58,292 bases of DNA, from positions 1 through 58,292 of the forward strand of contig RIAZ01000033.1 in NCBI GenBank assembly GCA_003762615.1, in the 5' to 3' direction. Position 1 is the first letter of the stretch, and the number at the start of each line of letters is the position of its first letter. Below the pieces are notes generated by a model. The model was not told the DNA's origin, made no database searches, and worked only from the letters and a program-made list of their open reading frames with translations. Positions 15,154-25,218 of this stretch are shown here, piece by piece. This stretch comes from Muribaculaceae bacterium Isolate-037 (Harlan). Lineage in GTDB: Bacteria; Bacteroidota; Bacteroidia; Bacteroidales; Muribaculaceae. The translations under genes were made by a program, and so were the position numbers.

Positions 15154-16989
15154 ATGAAGACAGAAAAATGGATGCCAACGGCAACCCTTGCTGTTCTGCT
15201 TGTCGCAGCAACTTCATGCGACGACTGGGGTAAACAAGACCCCCCTGCCGGCAACCAAGTGGTGCCGACATTGGAGAACGTTGCGTCTTTTGATTTTGAA
15301 CCTGTCGAAGGTGCGGAAGGCCTTTCGGCTTTCAAACTTTTCACCAACACACCGGGGACTCTTCCTCCGACGATTGTGGAGGATGAGTTCAAAGGCAATG
15401 TGCTCGAACTGAACAATGGATTCATGACTATTTCCAATCCTCTTGCAAAAGTGACCTTGCAGAAGGGGGCATCTTTCACGTTCTGGATGATGCAGCCCAT
15501 CGTGACGGAAGCCGATGAAGAGGGCAACGAAATAGCCATGCCCCAGAATCTTGACGGATCTCTTCTCCGATTTGAGAACGAGACCGGCAACGGCTCTTTC
15601 TCTCTTAATGCAAACGGAGGCTTCGTCTATGAGGCTGCCGATGGCGAATGGATAGAGAATGATCCGTCACAAATCACCACCGGATATCTGAAGCCCGGCG
15701 AATGGCACTACGTGGCTGTCGTGATAAGCAACGACGGCTATGAATGGTATGTAGACGGCGACCGTAAGGTCAGCAAGATTGTTGATAACTTCGATTGCTC
15801 CAAGATTGTCAAGTTTGTCAACAATGTCCCGACAATGAGTGTCGGAGGTGCCGACAATTCCTCACGCTGGCTTATTGATGATCTGAAGGTGTATCGCAAT
15901 ATAGTGACCGCAAAAGAGACAGCTCGTCCCAACGTCAACAACGGTGGTGGTGACGAGGGTCCGGATCTCAGCACATGGGTGCTCCTCGGTGCAGAAGACA
16001 ACTCAACAGGGTTCTGGAGCACATGGTCCGACTATGTGAACCTTACCGGAGACGGCACAATCCATTACGACTTCTACAATTACAACACCGGAAAGACCGA
16101 CAACTGGTGTAACTGGGCTCTTGTGCTCACTACAGGTGCTGAACGAGGCGGAGACGGATATGCAGAATACCTATACTTGCGTGCCGATGCCTTCGGATGG
16201 GGCAACAACTATAACGGCGAGAACATCAAGCACGACTTCGACTGGGGCACGTTCATGTCGGAAATGGATGGTGCGTTCGTATCGCTTGACATCACACGTG
16301 TCGGTACGGATGTAAATGTCACAGCATTAGTGACAGCTGAATCGGGCGTACAGCGCAACTACTCAATAAAGGTAGAGGGCGTGGAGAGCGACGTGCTTGG
16401 CACATTCCTCACCTGCGAAGGCTCTCACCTCCTCATCAATCCGGAGACTGTATTCGTAGGCAAGACCTACAAACCGGGCGAAATGGTGACAGGTCTTACT
16501 GACTGCTCTACGCCTTGGTGGTCTGCCCATTCTCCCAACAATAAGTTCGAAGGTAACTTCAAGAACTGGGGTGTGGAATTTGTGAATCACACTCTCGGAA
16601 ATGGTGGCAACTGGAACAACTGGCTGCTTGTCTGCTCTAATGGTCCTTGGGTTGGTGAAGACGGATATGCCGAAAACTTTGTGCTCCGTTCCGACGCCTT
16701 CGGATGGGGTGCAAGCTTCGATGGTGGAAACACCACGATGGAGCAGACTTTCGACTGGGACAACTACGTGGCTGATATGAAGGACGCAAAAGTCAAAATT
16801 CTTTTCAACTATAACAATGGTAAGCTTGACATGCTCTGCCGCCAGACCACTGCCGACGGGCGCCAGATGCCTGACTACAAATTCTCAGCCAAAGAACTCA
16901 CATCTCCTATCGGTCTGTTCTTCACTTGCGAACTGGCTTGGCTGGAGTTTTCAAAAGTGGGCTACTATCCTTGGGCTAACGCTCAATAA
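15154..16989 (+). CDS. Surface lipoprotein with LamG domain and duplicated C-terminal module
   Basis: A 611-residue lipoprotein with lipobox VAATSC, lipid anchor at Cys22. Residues about 45-250 are a LamG/concanavalin-like beta-sandwich (FTFWMMQP, WHYVAVVISNDGYEWYVDG). Two similar modules follow, at about 274-449 and 450-611, each with a WNNW or WCNW element, the words DGYAE and DAFGWG, an FDW motif, and an FxTCE strand near the end. No catalytic signature is evident, so it is probably a surface glycan-binding protein. It is the first gene of the PUL operon, 32 bases ahead of the first susC; many PULs place such proteins after susD. The ligand is unknown. A Trp-rich duplicated module suggests two carbohydrate-binding sites, but this is inference. 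Confidence 0.8.
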   Translation: MKTEKWMPTATLAVLLVAATSCDDWGKQDPPAGNQVVPTLENVASFDFEPVEGAEGLSAFKLFTNTPGTLPPTIVEDEFKGNVLELNNGFMTISNPLAKVTLQKGASFTFWMMQPIVTEADEEGNEIAMPQNLDGSLLRFENETGNGSFSLNANGGFVYEAADGEWIENDPSQITTGYLKPGEWHYVAVVISNDGYEWYVDGDRKVSKIVDNFDCSKIVKFVNNVPTMSVGGADNSSRWLIDDLKVYRNIVTAKETARPNVNNGGGDEGPDLSTWVLLGAEDNSTGFWSTWSDYVNLTGDGTIHYDFYNYNTGKTDNWCNWALVLTTGAERGGDGYAEYLYLRADAFGWGNNYNGENIKHDFDWGTFMSEMDGAFVSLDITRVGTDVNVTALVTAESGVQRNYSIKVEGVESDVLGTFLTCEGSHLLINPETVFVGKTYKPGEMVTGLTDCSTPWWSAHSPNNKFEGNFKNWGVEFVNHTLGNGGNWNNWLLVCSNGPWVGEDGYAENFVLRSDAFGWGASFDGGNTTMEQTFDWDNYVADMKDAKVKILFNYNNGKLDMLCRQTTADGRQMPDYKFSAKELTSPIGLFFTCELAWLEFSKVGYYPWANAQ

Positions 16990-17021
16990 TCGTTAACTTT
17001 AAAATCTAACAAGACATCATA

Positions 17022-20000
17022 ATGAACAATCAACACTTTAAAGCCGAAGGACGGCGGAGCATCTCGCTCCGCCTCCTCCTCCCGGTTCTCATGTTGGCTA
17101 TGGCAGTCTTCCCAGCAGCCGCCGACATTGTGAAGGGCACCGTCATTGACGCCTCCGGAGAACCGCTGATAGGCGCAACAGTAATAGAGAAAGGAACCAC
17201 CAACGGCACCGCCACTGATATTGACGGCTTCTTCCAGCTCAATGTGAATGATGCCAAGAAAGCTGTGCTGGTGATCTCATACGTGGGCTATGCCACTCAG
17301 GAAGTGCCCATAAAAGGTCTGAAGGAAGTGAACGTCACTCTTCAGGAGGAATCCTCGCTTCTTAATGAGGTAGTCGTTGTAGGCTACGGTCAGCAGAAGA
17401 AGGAATCCGTTGTGGGTGCCATCTCACAGGTGAACTCCGGCGACCTCCTCGAGACTCCCTCCGCCAACCTCTCACAGGCTATCACCGGTAAGATTCCGGG
17501 CGTGATCACGTCGCAGACCTCCGGTGCTCCGGGTGCAGACGACGCCTCAATCTACATCCGTGGTCGTGCCACATTCGCAGGCGATGCCCAGCCGCTTATC
17601 CTCGTCGACGGTATCGAGCGTAGCTTCTCGCAGATCGCTCCCGACGACATCGAGACTATCTCTGTATTGAAAGACGCATCCGCAACTGCCGTATATGGTG
17701 TGCGTGGTGCAAACGGCGTCATGCTCATCACCACAAAACGTGGTAAGGAGCAGAAACCTATCGTCAACCTGACCGCCTCCTGGCAGTTCCAGACCCCGAC
17801 AAGAAAAGACACATACCTCAACTCCTACGAATCTGTATCTCTTCTTGAGGAGGCTCTTGCCAACGATGGTCTCCCCTCCCAGTTCTCCGCTTCCGACCTC
17901 GACATGTATCAGAAATCTGTCAACGGTCAGCTCAGCGGCGTAGATGCACTACTCTACCCTAATGTAGACTGGTATGACGAGATTCTCCGTTCATCAGCAC
18001 CCTCGCAGCGTTACAACGCAAGCGTGCGCGGCGGCACAAAGAGAATGCGCTACTATGCTTCTCTTGAATACTATGACCAGGAATCTCTCTTCAAGAACCT
18101 CTCAAACGACCCCTACGGCAACTCATCATCGCTCAACTACAAGCGTTATGGTTTCCGTGCGAACGCCGACTTCTTCCTGACAAAAGACCTCCAGCTCTCC
18201 GTCAACTTCGGCACACGCTTCGAGGAGCGTCGCGGTCCCAACTCCGACGAGAGAGACAACTTCAGCAACGTCTTCTATCAGCTCAACCACACTCCAGGCT
18301 GGCTATTCCCGATAGCATATCAGGTGCAGAACGGCGACGAGATGAAGACTCTCTACGGCGGCAGCTCCCAGTATCAGAGCAACGTCTACGCCACACTCGC
18401 CGAGGGCGGCTACTACAAGGCTGTCAACACCGTCAACGAGACAAACTTCATCGCCGACTACAAGATGGACTGGCTCACTCCGGGTCTCTCCGCCCGCGCA
18501 ATGATGAGTTTCGACTACGAGAGCTACCATCGCACCACATACTCGAAGAACTTCGCAACCTACGAGCTCAACGACCGTGAGAACTACGATAAGATTGAGG
18601 CGTATAACCGCTTCAATACCGACACGCAGCTCAGCAACTCACGCTCAAGCAACAGCATCTACAAACTCTACATGGAGGCACAGGTGAACTACAACCGCAC
18701 CTTCAACGACCTCCACGAGGTGACTGCAATGGCTCTATACATGCAGAACGACTACCGCTACAACAGCGATCTTGCCCGCCGCTATCAGGGTGTCGTAGGT
18801 CGTGTGACTTACGCTTATGACGGACGCTATCTCTTCGAGTTCAACGCCGGATACAACGGTTCGGAGAACTTCGCAAAGCAAAAACGTTTCGGCTTCTTCC
18901 CCTCATTCTCAGCAGGCTGGCGTATTACGCAGGAGAAATTCATGGAAAGCACTGCCGACTGGCTAAGCAACCTTAAGCTCCGTGCAAGCTACGGTCAGGT
19001 AGGTAACGACGTATATCAGGTGAACGGAGTGCGTCAGCGATTCCTCTACGAGCAGAAATGGTCGCAGATCGGCAATGACTACTACTTCGGCAACACCGGT
19101 ATAACCGGTATCTACGAGCAACAGTATCCCAACTACGGAGTGACATGGGAACGTGCCCACAAATACAATGTGGGTCTTGAGTTCGGATTCCTCAACAGCT
19201 CTCTCTCCGGAAACATCGATTTCTTCTGGGAGAAACGTAACGACATCCTCACCGAATATCTCACCCGTCCGCTATGGTTCGGTGTGACATCCGCAGCAGG
19301 AAACCTCGGCAAGACAACCAACAAAGGTTTCGAAATCGAGCTTCACTACAGCAACAAGATCGGTCCGGATTTCAAATACAACATCAGCGGAACCTACTCT
19401 CATGCCAAGAATAAGATTACGGAGATGGATGAGCCTGCCAACAAGACTGACTACCGAAAGCGTGAGGGTCATGTCATCAACCAATACTTCGGTCTCGTTG
19501 CCGACGGGTTTGTGACTCAGGCTGACATCGACGGAGGTAAACTCCCGACCTCAACTTTCGGCACAGTGAAAGTGGGCGACCTCAAATACCGCGACATGAA
19601 CGGCGACGGTTTCATCGACGATCGCGACGAGACTTTCATCGGCTATTCCGACATACCGGAAAACACTTACGCCCTCACATTGGGTGCTGAATGGAAAGGT
19701 ATCGGTTTCAGCATAATGTTCCAAGGTGTTGACCACGTGAGCCGCTACTATGATGCAGAGTCAATGTATGCCTTCGTGGCAGGCGGTAAGGTAAAGGAGC
19801 ATCATCTCGACCGCTGGAATCCCGCACGCTCTGAGGCTGAGAACCTCGCCAACGCAAAGTATCCTCTCCTCCATTATGACAGCTACGGCGACCACAACCA
19901 GCGTCAGAACTCCTTCTTCCTTAAGAACGGCTCGTTCCTGCGTCTGAAGAATATCGAGCTTTCATACTCACTCCCGGAGAAATGGATCAAACATGTCTAT

Positions 20001-20144
20001 ATGAGCCAGTGCCGTTTCTTCGTCAACGCCAACAACCTCGTGACATGGGATCACCTCGATGGTCTGACCGACCCGGAGAGCAACGGTTCTAACCGTTATC
20101 CCATCTGCAAGACCGTGAACTTCGGTGTCAATATCCAATTCTAA
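17022..20144 (+). CDS. SusC-like TonB-dependent transporter, first copy
   Basis: A 1040-residue outer-membrane importer of oligosaccharides, powered by TonB. After the signal peptide (to about 34) comes a carboxypeptidase-D regulatory-like domain (GTVIDASGEPLIGATV). The TonB-box-like segment NEVVVVGYGQ and the plug domain (IRGRATFAGDAQPLILVDG, VLKDASATAVYGVRGANGV) follow, then a 22-strand barrel ending in NFGVNIQF with a terminal Phe. It is followed after 15 bases by its susD partner, with which it forms a lidded transporter complex. It is intact and has the same codon use as its neighbours. Confidence 0.95.
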   Translation: MNNQHFKAEGRRSISLRLLLPVLMLAMAVFPAAADIVKGTVIDASGEPLIGATVIEKGTTNGTATDIDGFFQLNVNDAKKAVLVISYVGYATQEVPIKGLKEVNVTLQEESSLLNEVVVVGYGQQKKESVVGAISQVNSGDLLETPSANLSQAITGKIPGVITSQTSGAPGADDASIYIRGRATFAGDAQPLILVDGIERSFSQIAPDDIETISVLKDASATAVYGVRGANGVMLITTKRGKEQKPIVNLTASWQFQTPTRKDTYLNSYESVSLLEEALANDGLPSQFSASDLDMYQKSVNGQLSGVDALLYPNVDWYDEILRSSAPSQRYNASVRGGTKRMRYYASLEYYDQESLFKNLSNDPYGNSSSLNYKRYGFRANADFFLTKDLQLSVNFGTRFEERRGPNSDERDNFSNVFYQLNHTPGWLFPIAYQVQNGDEMKTLYGGSSQYQSNVYATLAEGGYYKAVNTVNETNFIADYKMDWLTPGLSARAMMSFDYESYHRTTYSKNFATYELNDRENYDKIEAYNRFNTDTQLSNSRSSNSIYKLYMEAQVNYNRTFNDLHEVTAMALYMQNDYRYNSDLARRYQGVVGRVTYAYDGRYLFEFNAGYNGSENFAKQKRFGFFPSFSAGWRITQEKFMESTADWLSNLKLRASYGQVGNDVYQVNGVRQRFLYEQKWSQIGNDYYFGNTGITGIYEQQYPNYGVTWERAHKYNVGLEFGFLNSSLSGNIDFFWEKRNDILTEYLTRPLWFGVTSAAGNLGKTTNKGFEIELHYSNKIGPDFKYNISGTYSHAKNKITEMDEPANKTDYRKREGHVINQYFGLVADGFVTQADIDGGKLPTSTFGTVKVGDLKYRDMNGDGFIDDRDETFIGYSDIPENTYALTLGAEWKGIGFSIMFQGVDHVSRYYDAESMYAFVAGGKVKEHHLDRWNPARSEAENLANAKYPLLHYDSYGDHNQRQNSFFLKNGSFLRLKNIELSYSLPEKWIKHVYMSQCRFFVNANNLVTWDHLDGLTDPESNGSNRYPICKTVNFGVNIQF

Positions 20145-20159
20145 CCCAACTCTGAATCA

Positions 20160-21929
20160 ATGAAAAAGACATTAAAATATATAGCGGTGGCTCTTTTAGC
20201 AGGTTGCAGTGCGACTCTCTCTTCGTGCAGCGACTTCCTCGACAAGCAGCCATCCAACGAACTGACCGAAGAGAAGGTGCTCGCCGACTGGAACCTATTT
20301 GAGGAGTTCCACTACGACACCTACAACTTCCTCCGCCACGGCGCACTGAGAGTCAACGACTCTTGGCTTGATGCCGCCACCGATCTCGCTCAGACTTCTT
20401 ACGCAACTGCCGGGACTCGCACAACGTTCAATATCGGCAACTACTACGGCGGAGGCGGTTATGCCGAACTGATCGACACATGGGAATCACGCTACCGTGG
20501 CATAAGAAAAGCTAACTGGGTGCTCGCTCACATCAACGAGGTGCCGAAGAACCCCAAGAACTCCGATGAGGTGCATGCCGGATACGTGAAGAATTTCACT
20601 GCCGAAGCCCGTTTCTTCAGGGCATTCTTCTATTGGGAGATGTTCCTGCGCTACGGTCCGCTGCCTATCATCACTACCGTGCTATCTCCTGATCAGGATA
20701 TGATCACTCCCTACACGAAACGCCCGACCACAAAGGAATATGTGGTAGACTTCATCCTTAAGGAACTCGCCGAGTGTGAGGCTGATCTTCTCGACAAGGA
20801 TAATGCATGGACCACCCAGCGTGCCGGACGCCTCTCCCAGCCTGCTGCACGTGCCCTCGCCGCCCGCATCAAGCTCTACATGGCATCACCCCGCTATGCA
20901 GCAGAGAGCGGAATCACATGGCAGGATGCTGCCGATGCAGCAAAGAGCTTCATGGATGACTACGGCAGCATGTTCGGTCTCTTCGCTCAGGAGAATATCT
21001 CTGCATCCGACAACTACGGCAACGCCGTGCTATACTCAACCTATTCCGGCTCAAACAACGAGACTATCCTCTTCCGCAATGATCCGGCAATCGGCTGGGG
21101 AAATATCGCAGCCGACACCCCTGTAGGTGAAGGTGGTCGCGGTGGCAACTGCCCCTCTCAGAACCTTGTCGACATGTATGACATGGCAGACGGAAGCTCC
21201 CCCTTCGCTCAATATGACGCGACCGGTGCACCCGTCTATGGCAACGGCGCAGCCTGCCCCACCATAAATGCGGCAAGCGGATATAACGACGCCGATATGT
21301 GGAGCAACCGCGACCCGCGTCTCGCCGCCACAATTCTCTATCAGGGCACACCCTGGGGAACCATGCGCGAAAACAGCACAATCGATGTGCGCCCCGGAAT
21401 GGCTGACAACCCGACAGGTAATGCTAACGCCACCCCGACCGGATATTATATGCGCAAGTATATCCCCGCCACAATCCTCTCAAGCAACCACGGCGGCTCC
21501 GCTCTCCGTCCCTGGACCATCATCCGCTATGCCGAGATTCTCATGAACTATGCTGAGGCGATGAATGAGCTGAACGGTCCCTGTCAGGAGGTTTACGACA
21601 TGCTTGACCGCGTGCGTACCCGCGCCGGAATAGCCGGCTCTGTGAAAGACCGTGCCGATCTCGCAAGCAAAGATGCAATGCGCAACTTCATCCATAAGGA
21701 GCGCACCGTGGAATTCGCTTTCGAGGAGCACCGCTCTTGGGACGTGCGCCGCTGGAACGTGGCTGTAGAGGCTCTTGCCCGTCCTATCTACGGTATCAAC
21801 GTGGCTATGGATGGCTCGGTAAGCCGAAAGGTGGCTCAACAGCGTGTGTTTGACGCCAAGATGTATCTCTATCCTATCCCCGAAACCGAGGTATGGAAAA
21901 CCGGACTCGAGAACAATCCGGGATGGTGA
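20160..21929 (+). CDS. SusD-like surface glycan-binding lipoprotein, first copy
   Basis: A 589-residue lipoprotein with lipobox TLSSC, lipid anchor at Cys23 and the SusD start SDFLDKQPSNELTEEKVL. The helical TPR-like core includes the region FTAEARFFRAFFYWEMFLRYGPLPII and the C-terminal signature IHKERTVEFAFEEHRSWDVRRW. It forms the extracellular lid on the SusC encoded just upstream and captures oligosaccharide at the cell surface. It is 37 bases ahead of the second susC. Confidence 0.95.
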   Translation: MKKTLKYIAVALLAGCSATLSSCSDFLDKQPSNELTEEKVLADWNLFEEFHYDTYNFLRHGALRVNDSWLDAATDLAQTSYATAGTRTTFNIGNYYGGGGYAELIDTWESRYRGIRKANWVLAHINEVPKNPKNSDEVHAGYVKNFTAEARFFRAFFYWEMFLRYGPLPIITTVLSPDQDMITPYTKRPTTKEYVVDFILKELAECEADLLDKDNAWTTQRAGRLSQPAARALAARIKLYMASPRYAAESGITWQDAADAAKSFMDDYGSMFGLFAQENISASDNYGNAVLYSTYSGSNNETILFRNDPAIGWGNIAADTPVGEGGRGGNCPSQNLVDMYDMADGSSPFAQYDATGAPVYGNGAACPTINAASGYNDADMWSNRDPRLAATILYQGTPWGTMRENSTIDVRPGMADNPTGNANATPTGYYMRKYIPATILSSNHGGSALRPWTIIRYAEILMNYAEAMNELNGPCQEVYDMLDRVRTRAGIAGSVKDRADLASKDAMRNFIHKERTVEFAFEEHRSWDVRRWNVAVEALARPIYGINVAMDGSVSRKVAQQRVFDAKMYLYPIPETEVWKTGLENNPGW

Positions 21930-21966
21930 ACCTTAACTTCTTCAAATTCTGAAAAATTCGAACGAA

Positions 21967-24900
21967 ATGAATAACATCATAGAATATATGTCAAACAAGG
22001 GTAAGCTCGTGCTGGCTTCCGCCTTCATCGCTGGCAGCGGAATGACAGCCTTGGCTGCCGTGACCGGCAATACCCTTAAAGGCAAGGTGGTTGACCCGGA
22101 AGGGAACCCCATCCCCGGCGCGGTAGTGAATCTCGCCGAACAGAGCAAGATTGTCTTCACCGACGAGAATGGCGAATTTTCAATCAAAGACGCCAACTAC
22201 GATGATGAAGTAAATGCGAAATGCGTGGGATACCTGGCAAGTGTAATGCCGGTGGAGGATTTCAGCTCACCGATCACAATTGTGCTCCAGCCTGATTCCG
22301 ACCCCTACTCCCATGAAGCTCCCGTGGCGTTCAACGAGCAGAAGAAGAAATTCCTCACTGACTCCCGTTCAGTCGTGACAGGCGAGGAGCTGCAGCGTTA
22401 CCCCGTGACCGTGCTTCAGAACGCATTCAACTCGGTTCTTCCGGGCGTTTCAACCTACGAATGGTCGTCTGAACCGGGTTGGACTGAGACCCAGATGTAT
22501 GTGCGCGGTATCCGTACAATGAACACATCTGCCCGTAATCCGCTCGTGATTGTCGACAACGTGGAGCGCGACCTCTCATTCCTCGACGCATTCCCGATCG
22601 AGACAATAACCGTGCTGAAGGATGCCGCTGCCACTGCCCTCTATGGTATGCGTGGTGCAAACGGTGTGATTCTCGTCACCACAAAACGTGGTGAGTCGGG
22701 AAAGACACGCATCGACTTCACTCAGGAGGTAGGTTTCCAGACCCTCTCCAACAAGATGGAGTCGCAGGATTCCTACAACATGGCTCTCACCCGCAATCAG
22801 GTGCGTTATCTCTCCGGTCAGGAACCGATGTATTCGGCAGACGTAATTGAGAAATATCGTCGCGTATGCAACGGCGAGACTCTCGAAGGGATGGATAGGT
22901 ACCGCTACTTCAACACCAACTGGTTTGACCAGCTCTATCGTGAGACGGCACCAGTATTGAAGACCAACCTTCAGATCTCAGGTGGCAACAACCGCGCACG
23001 CTACTACGTGTCGTTCTCCTATCTCCGTCAGGAGGGTATGTGGAACAGCGACTGGACTAACATGATGGACCGCTACACCATGCAGCACGTGCTCAACCGC
23101 TGGAATCTACGCTCGAACCTCGACATCAATGTCAACAAATACCTCCGTGTAGGTCTCGATCTCGGTGGACGTATCGACAACATCAACCAGCCGACCACAG
23201 GCGTGTTCAACCTCACCACATTCGGTGCTGTGGAGGCTAACCCGATGGAGCCTGTCTACACTCCCGACGGTCATATCTACTCCTCAACCACCGCACAGAA
23301 CCCTGCCCGTCTGCTCGGTTCCGCAGGTCAGGAGAAGAACCGCCGACGCAACCTCTACTCTACAGCTGAAGTGACCGGTCTGCTCGACCCAATCACAAAG
23401 GGTCTGGAGGCTAACCTCGTTGTCAGCTTCGATGCCTTCGACGTGTTCCAGTCGTCGCAGTACAACTCAATCAACACATATTCGTATGACTACATGAATA
23501 TGGACGTGACCAAGCCGGAAGATTTCACCCTGACTCAGACCACCACATATTCAGAGCTTACCAACCCGACTGCCAACGAGCGTGCCAACTCATGGACACT
23601 CAATTTCCGGTTTGGTTTCAAGTACAACCGCGACTTCGGCAAGCATCATATCGATGCTAACGCCTTCATCCGCACGTATCAGCAGCGTCTGAATGTGAGA
23701 GAGGCAAACACCGACAACTCTCAGTATTCTTCCGACCGTTTCCTCTCTTGGAACGGACAGGCAACCTACGTATTCGACAACCGTTATATCGTGTCGGGTA
23801 ATATCTCACGCATGGGTAACGACAACTTCGCTCCGGATGACAGATGGGGCACATTCTGGGGTGCTTCTCTCGGATGGGTGGCATCGCAGGAGAGCTTCCT
23901 GAGAAATCCCAACATCGATCTTCTCAAACTCCGTGCATCCTACGGTAAGGCTGGTATGAGCGATACAGGCGCAGGACGCTATCCCTATCAGTCGATCTTT
24001 GCATCCAACAACGGTTACGGCTTCGGTCATAACGCAACATGGGTGCCGGGTATCATAGAGAGCATCGCAGGAAACCCCAATAGCAAATGGGAGATCTCAA
24101 AGATGGTCAACATCGGTCTTGACTGGGATTTCTGGCACAGAAGACTCTACGGTTCGTTTGATATCTTCAAGGAATGGCGTAGCAATATCCTCGTCGAGAG
24201 ATCCACAATCCCCGACATCATCGGTATAACCTACGCGAAAGACTCCTACGGCAAGGTTGAGAGCAAGGGTCTTGAGCTCGTGATCGGTCATGCCAACAGA
24301 ATCGGACGCGTCAACTATTCAATCGAGGGTCAGCTCTCCTGGAACCGCAACAAGATCACCGAGATGGACGAGACCGAACCACTCGTGGAATGGCAGCGTA
24401 AGACCGGACGCCCGATTTTCGAGCAGACTTCAGTACAGCAGCTATACGAGGGTGCGTTCAACGGCACTGTCGGCGGTTGGAACCAGTATCAGTTCGTGCA
24501 GTGGGCATCAGATCCCGATCTGATCGCCACCAGCCAGGCTGATGCAATCGCCAACCCCCACAAATATCCCTACAACTCCGCATCGGCAGGCAACCAGCCA
24601 CTCGGCACCGCAGTCTTCAAGGACCTCAACGGCGACCGTATGATCGACGAACGCGACATGGCTCCCATCGGCTACACTATCATGCCGGAACTCACACCCT
24701 CTGTCGCTGTCAACGTAGGATATGCCGGTTTTGACGTCCGTGCCGTGCTGACTGCTTACCTCAACCGCTCGGTATTCGTATCTCCGGCGGCATCCTTCTC
24801 CGGCTGGTCAAACATGGGCACACACGAGGTGGTCAACGCTTGGGGTTACTACACTGACGACCCGACTGATCCCCGCAACATCAATGCGAAATATCCGCGT

Positions 24901-25200
24901 CCCGTCTACGGTGGGTTCAACAACATCGACTCAAACCGCGACACACGCACATATCAGAACGACATCTGGATCATGAACGGCGACTATCTCAGCCTCCGCA
25001 ACATCGAAATCGGTTACTCCCTTCCAGAGAAACTTATCTCGAAAATCCACATGAGCAAATGCCGTTTCTACTTCAGCGGTTACAACCTCTTCAACTGGAG
25101 CCACCTCCCCAAAGGAATGGACCCCGAGAAGCCTATGTCTTACTGCTGGTGGTATCCTAAGACCCGTATCTTCAACTTCGGTGTCAACGTAACCTTCTAA
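21967..25200 (+). CDS. SusC-like TonB-dependent transporter, second copy
   Basis: A 1077-residue SusC homologue clearly diverged from the first. It has a signal sequence (LVLASAFIAGSGMTALA), a regulatory-like beta-sandwich (KGKVVDPEGNPIPGAVVNL), a plug domain (VRGIRTMNTSARNPLVIVDN, VLKDAAATALYGMRGANGV) and a barrel ending NFGVNVTF. The usual VVVVGYG TonB-box segment is replaced by an EAPVAFNEQKKKFLTDSRS stretch, so how TonB engages it is unclear. An internal ATG (MSNKGK, eight codons in) is an alternative start. A second SusC in one operon suggests import of a different oligosaccharide size or linkage. Confidence 0.94.
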   Translation: MNNIIEYMSNKGKLVLASAFIAGSGMTALAAVTGNTLKGKVVDPEGNPIPGAVVNLAEQSKIVFTDENGEFSIKDANYDDEVNAKCVGYLASVMPVEDFSSPITIVLQPDSDPYSHEAPVAFNEQKKKFLTDSRSVVTGEELQRYPVTVLQNAFNSVLPGVSTYEWSSEPGWTETQMYVRGIRTMNTSARNPLVIVDNVERDLSFLDAFPIETITVLKDAAATALYGMRGANGVILVTTKRGESGKTRIDFTQEVGFQTLSNKMESQDSYNMALTRNQVRYLSGQEPMYSADVIEKYRRVCNGETLEGMDRYRYFNTNWFDQLYRETAPVLKTNLQISGGNNRARYYVSFSYLRQEGMWNSDWTNMMDRYTMQHVLNRWNLRSNLDINVNKYLRVGLDLGGRIDNINQPTTGVFNLTTFGAVEANPMEPVYTPDGHIYSSTTAQNPARLLGSAGQEKNRRRNLYSTAEVTGLLDPITKGLEANLVVSFDAFDVFQSSQYNSINTYSYDYMNMDVTKPEDFTLTQTTTYSELTNPTANERANSWTLNFRFGFKYNRDFGKHHIDANAFIRTYQQRLNVREANTDNSQYSSDRFLSWNGQATYVFDNRYIVSGNISRMGNDNFAPDDRWGTFWGASLGWVASQESFLRNPNIDLLKLRASYGKAGMSDTGAGRYPYQSIFASNNGYGFGHNATWVPGIIESIAGNPNSKWEISKMVNIGLDWDFWHRRLYGSFDIFKEWRSNILVERSTIPDIIGITYAKDSYGKVESKGLELVIGHANRIGRVNYSIEGQLSWNRNKITEMDETEPLVEWQRKTGRPIFEQTSVQQLYEGAFNGTVGGWNQYQFVQWASDPDLIATSQADAIANPHKYPYNSASAGNQPLGTAVFKDLNGDRMIDERDMAPIGYTIMPELTPSVAVNVGYAGFDVRAVLTAYLNRSVFVSPAASFSGWSNMGTHEVVNAWGYYTDDPTDPRNINAKYPRPVYGGFNNIDSNRDTRTYQNDIWIMNGDYLSLRNIEIGYSLPEKLISKIHMSKCRFYFSGYNLFNWSHLPKGMDPEKPMSYCWWYPKTRIFNFGVNVTF

Positions 25201-25218
25201 TCTATCAATTTGCATAAA

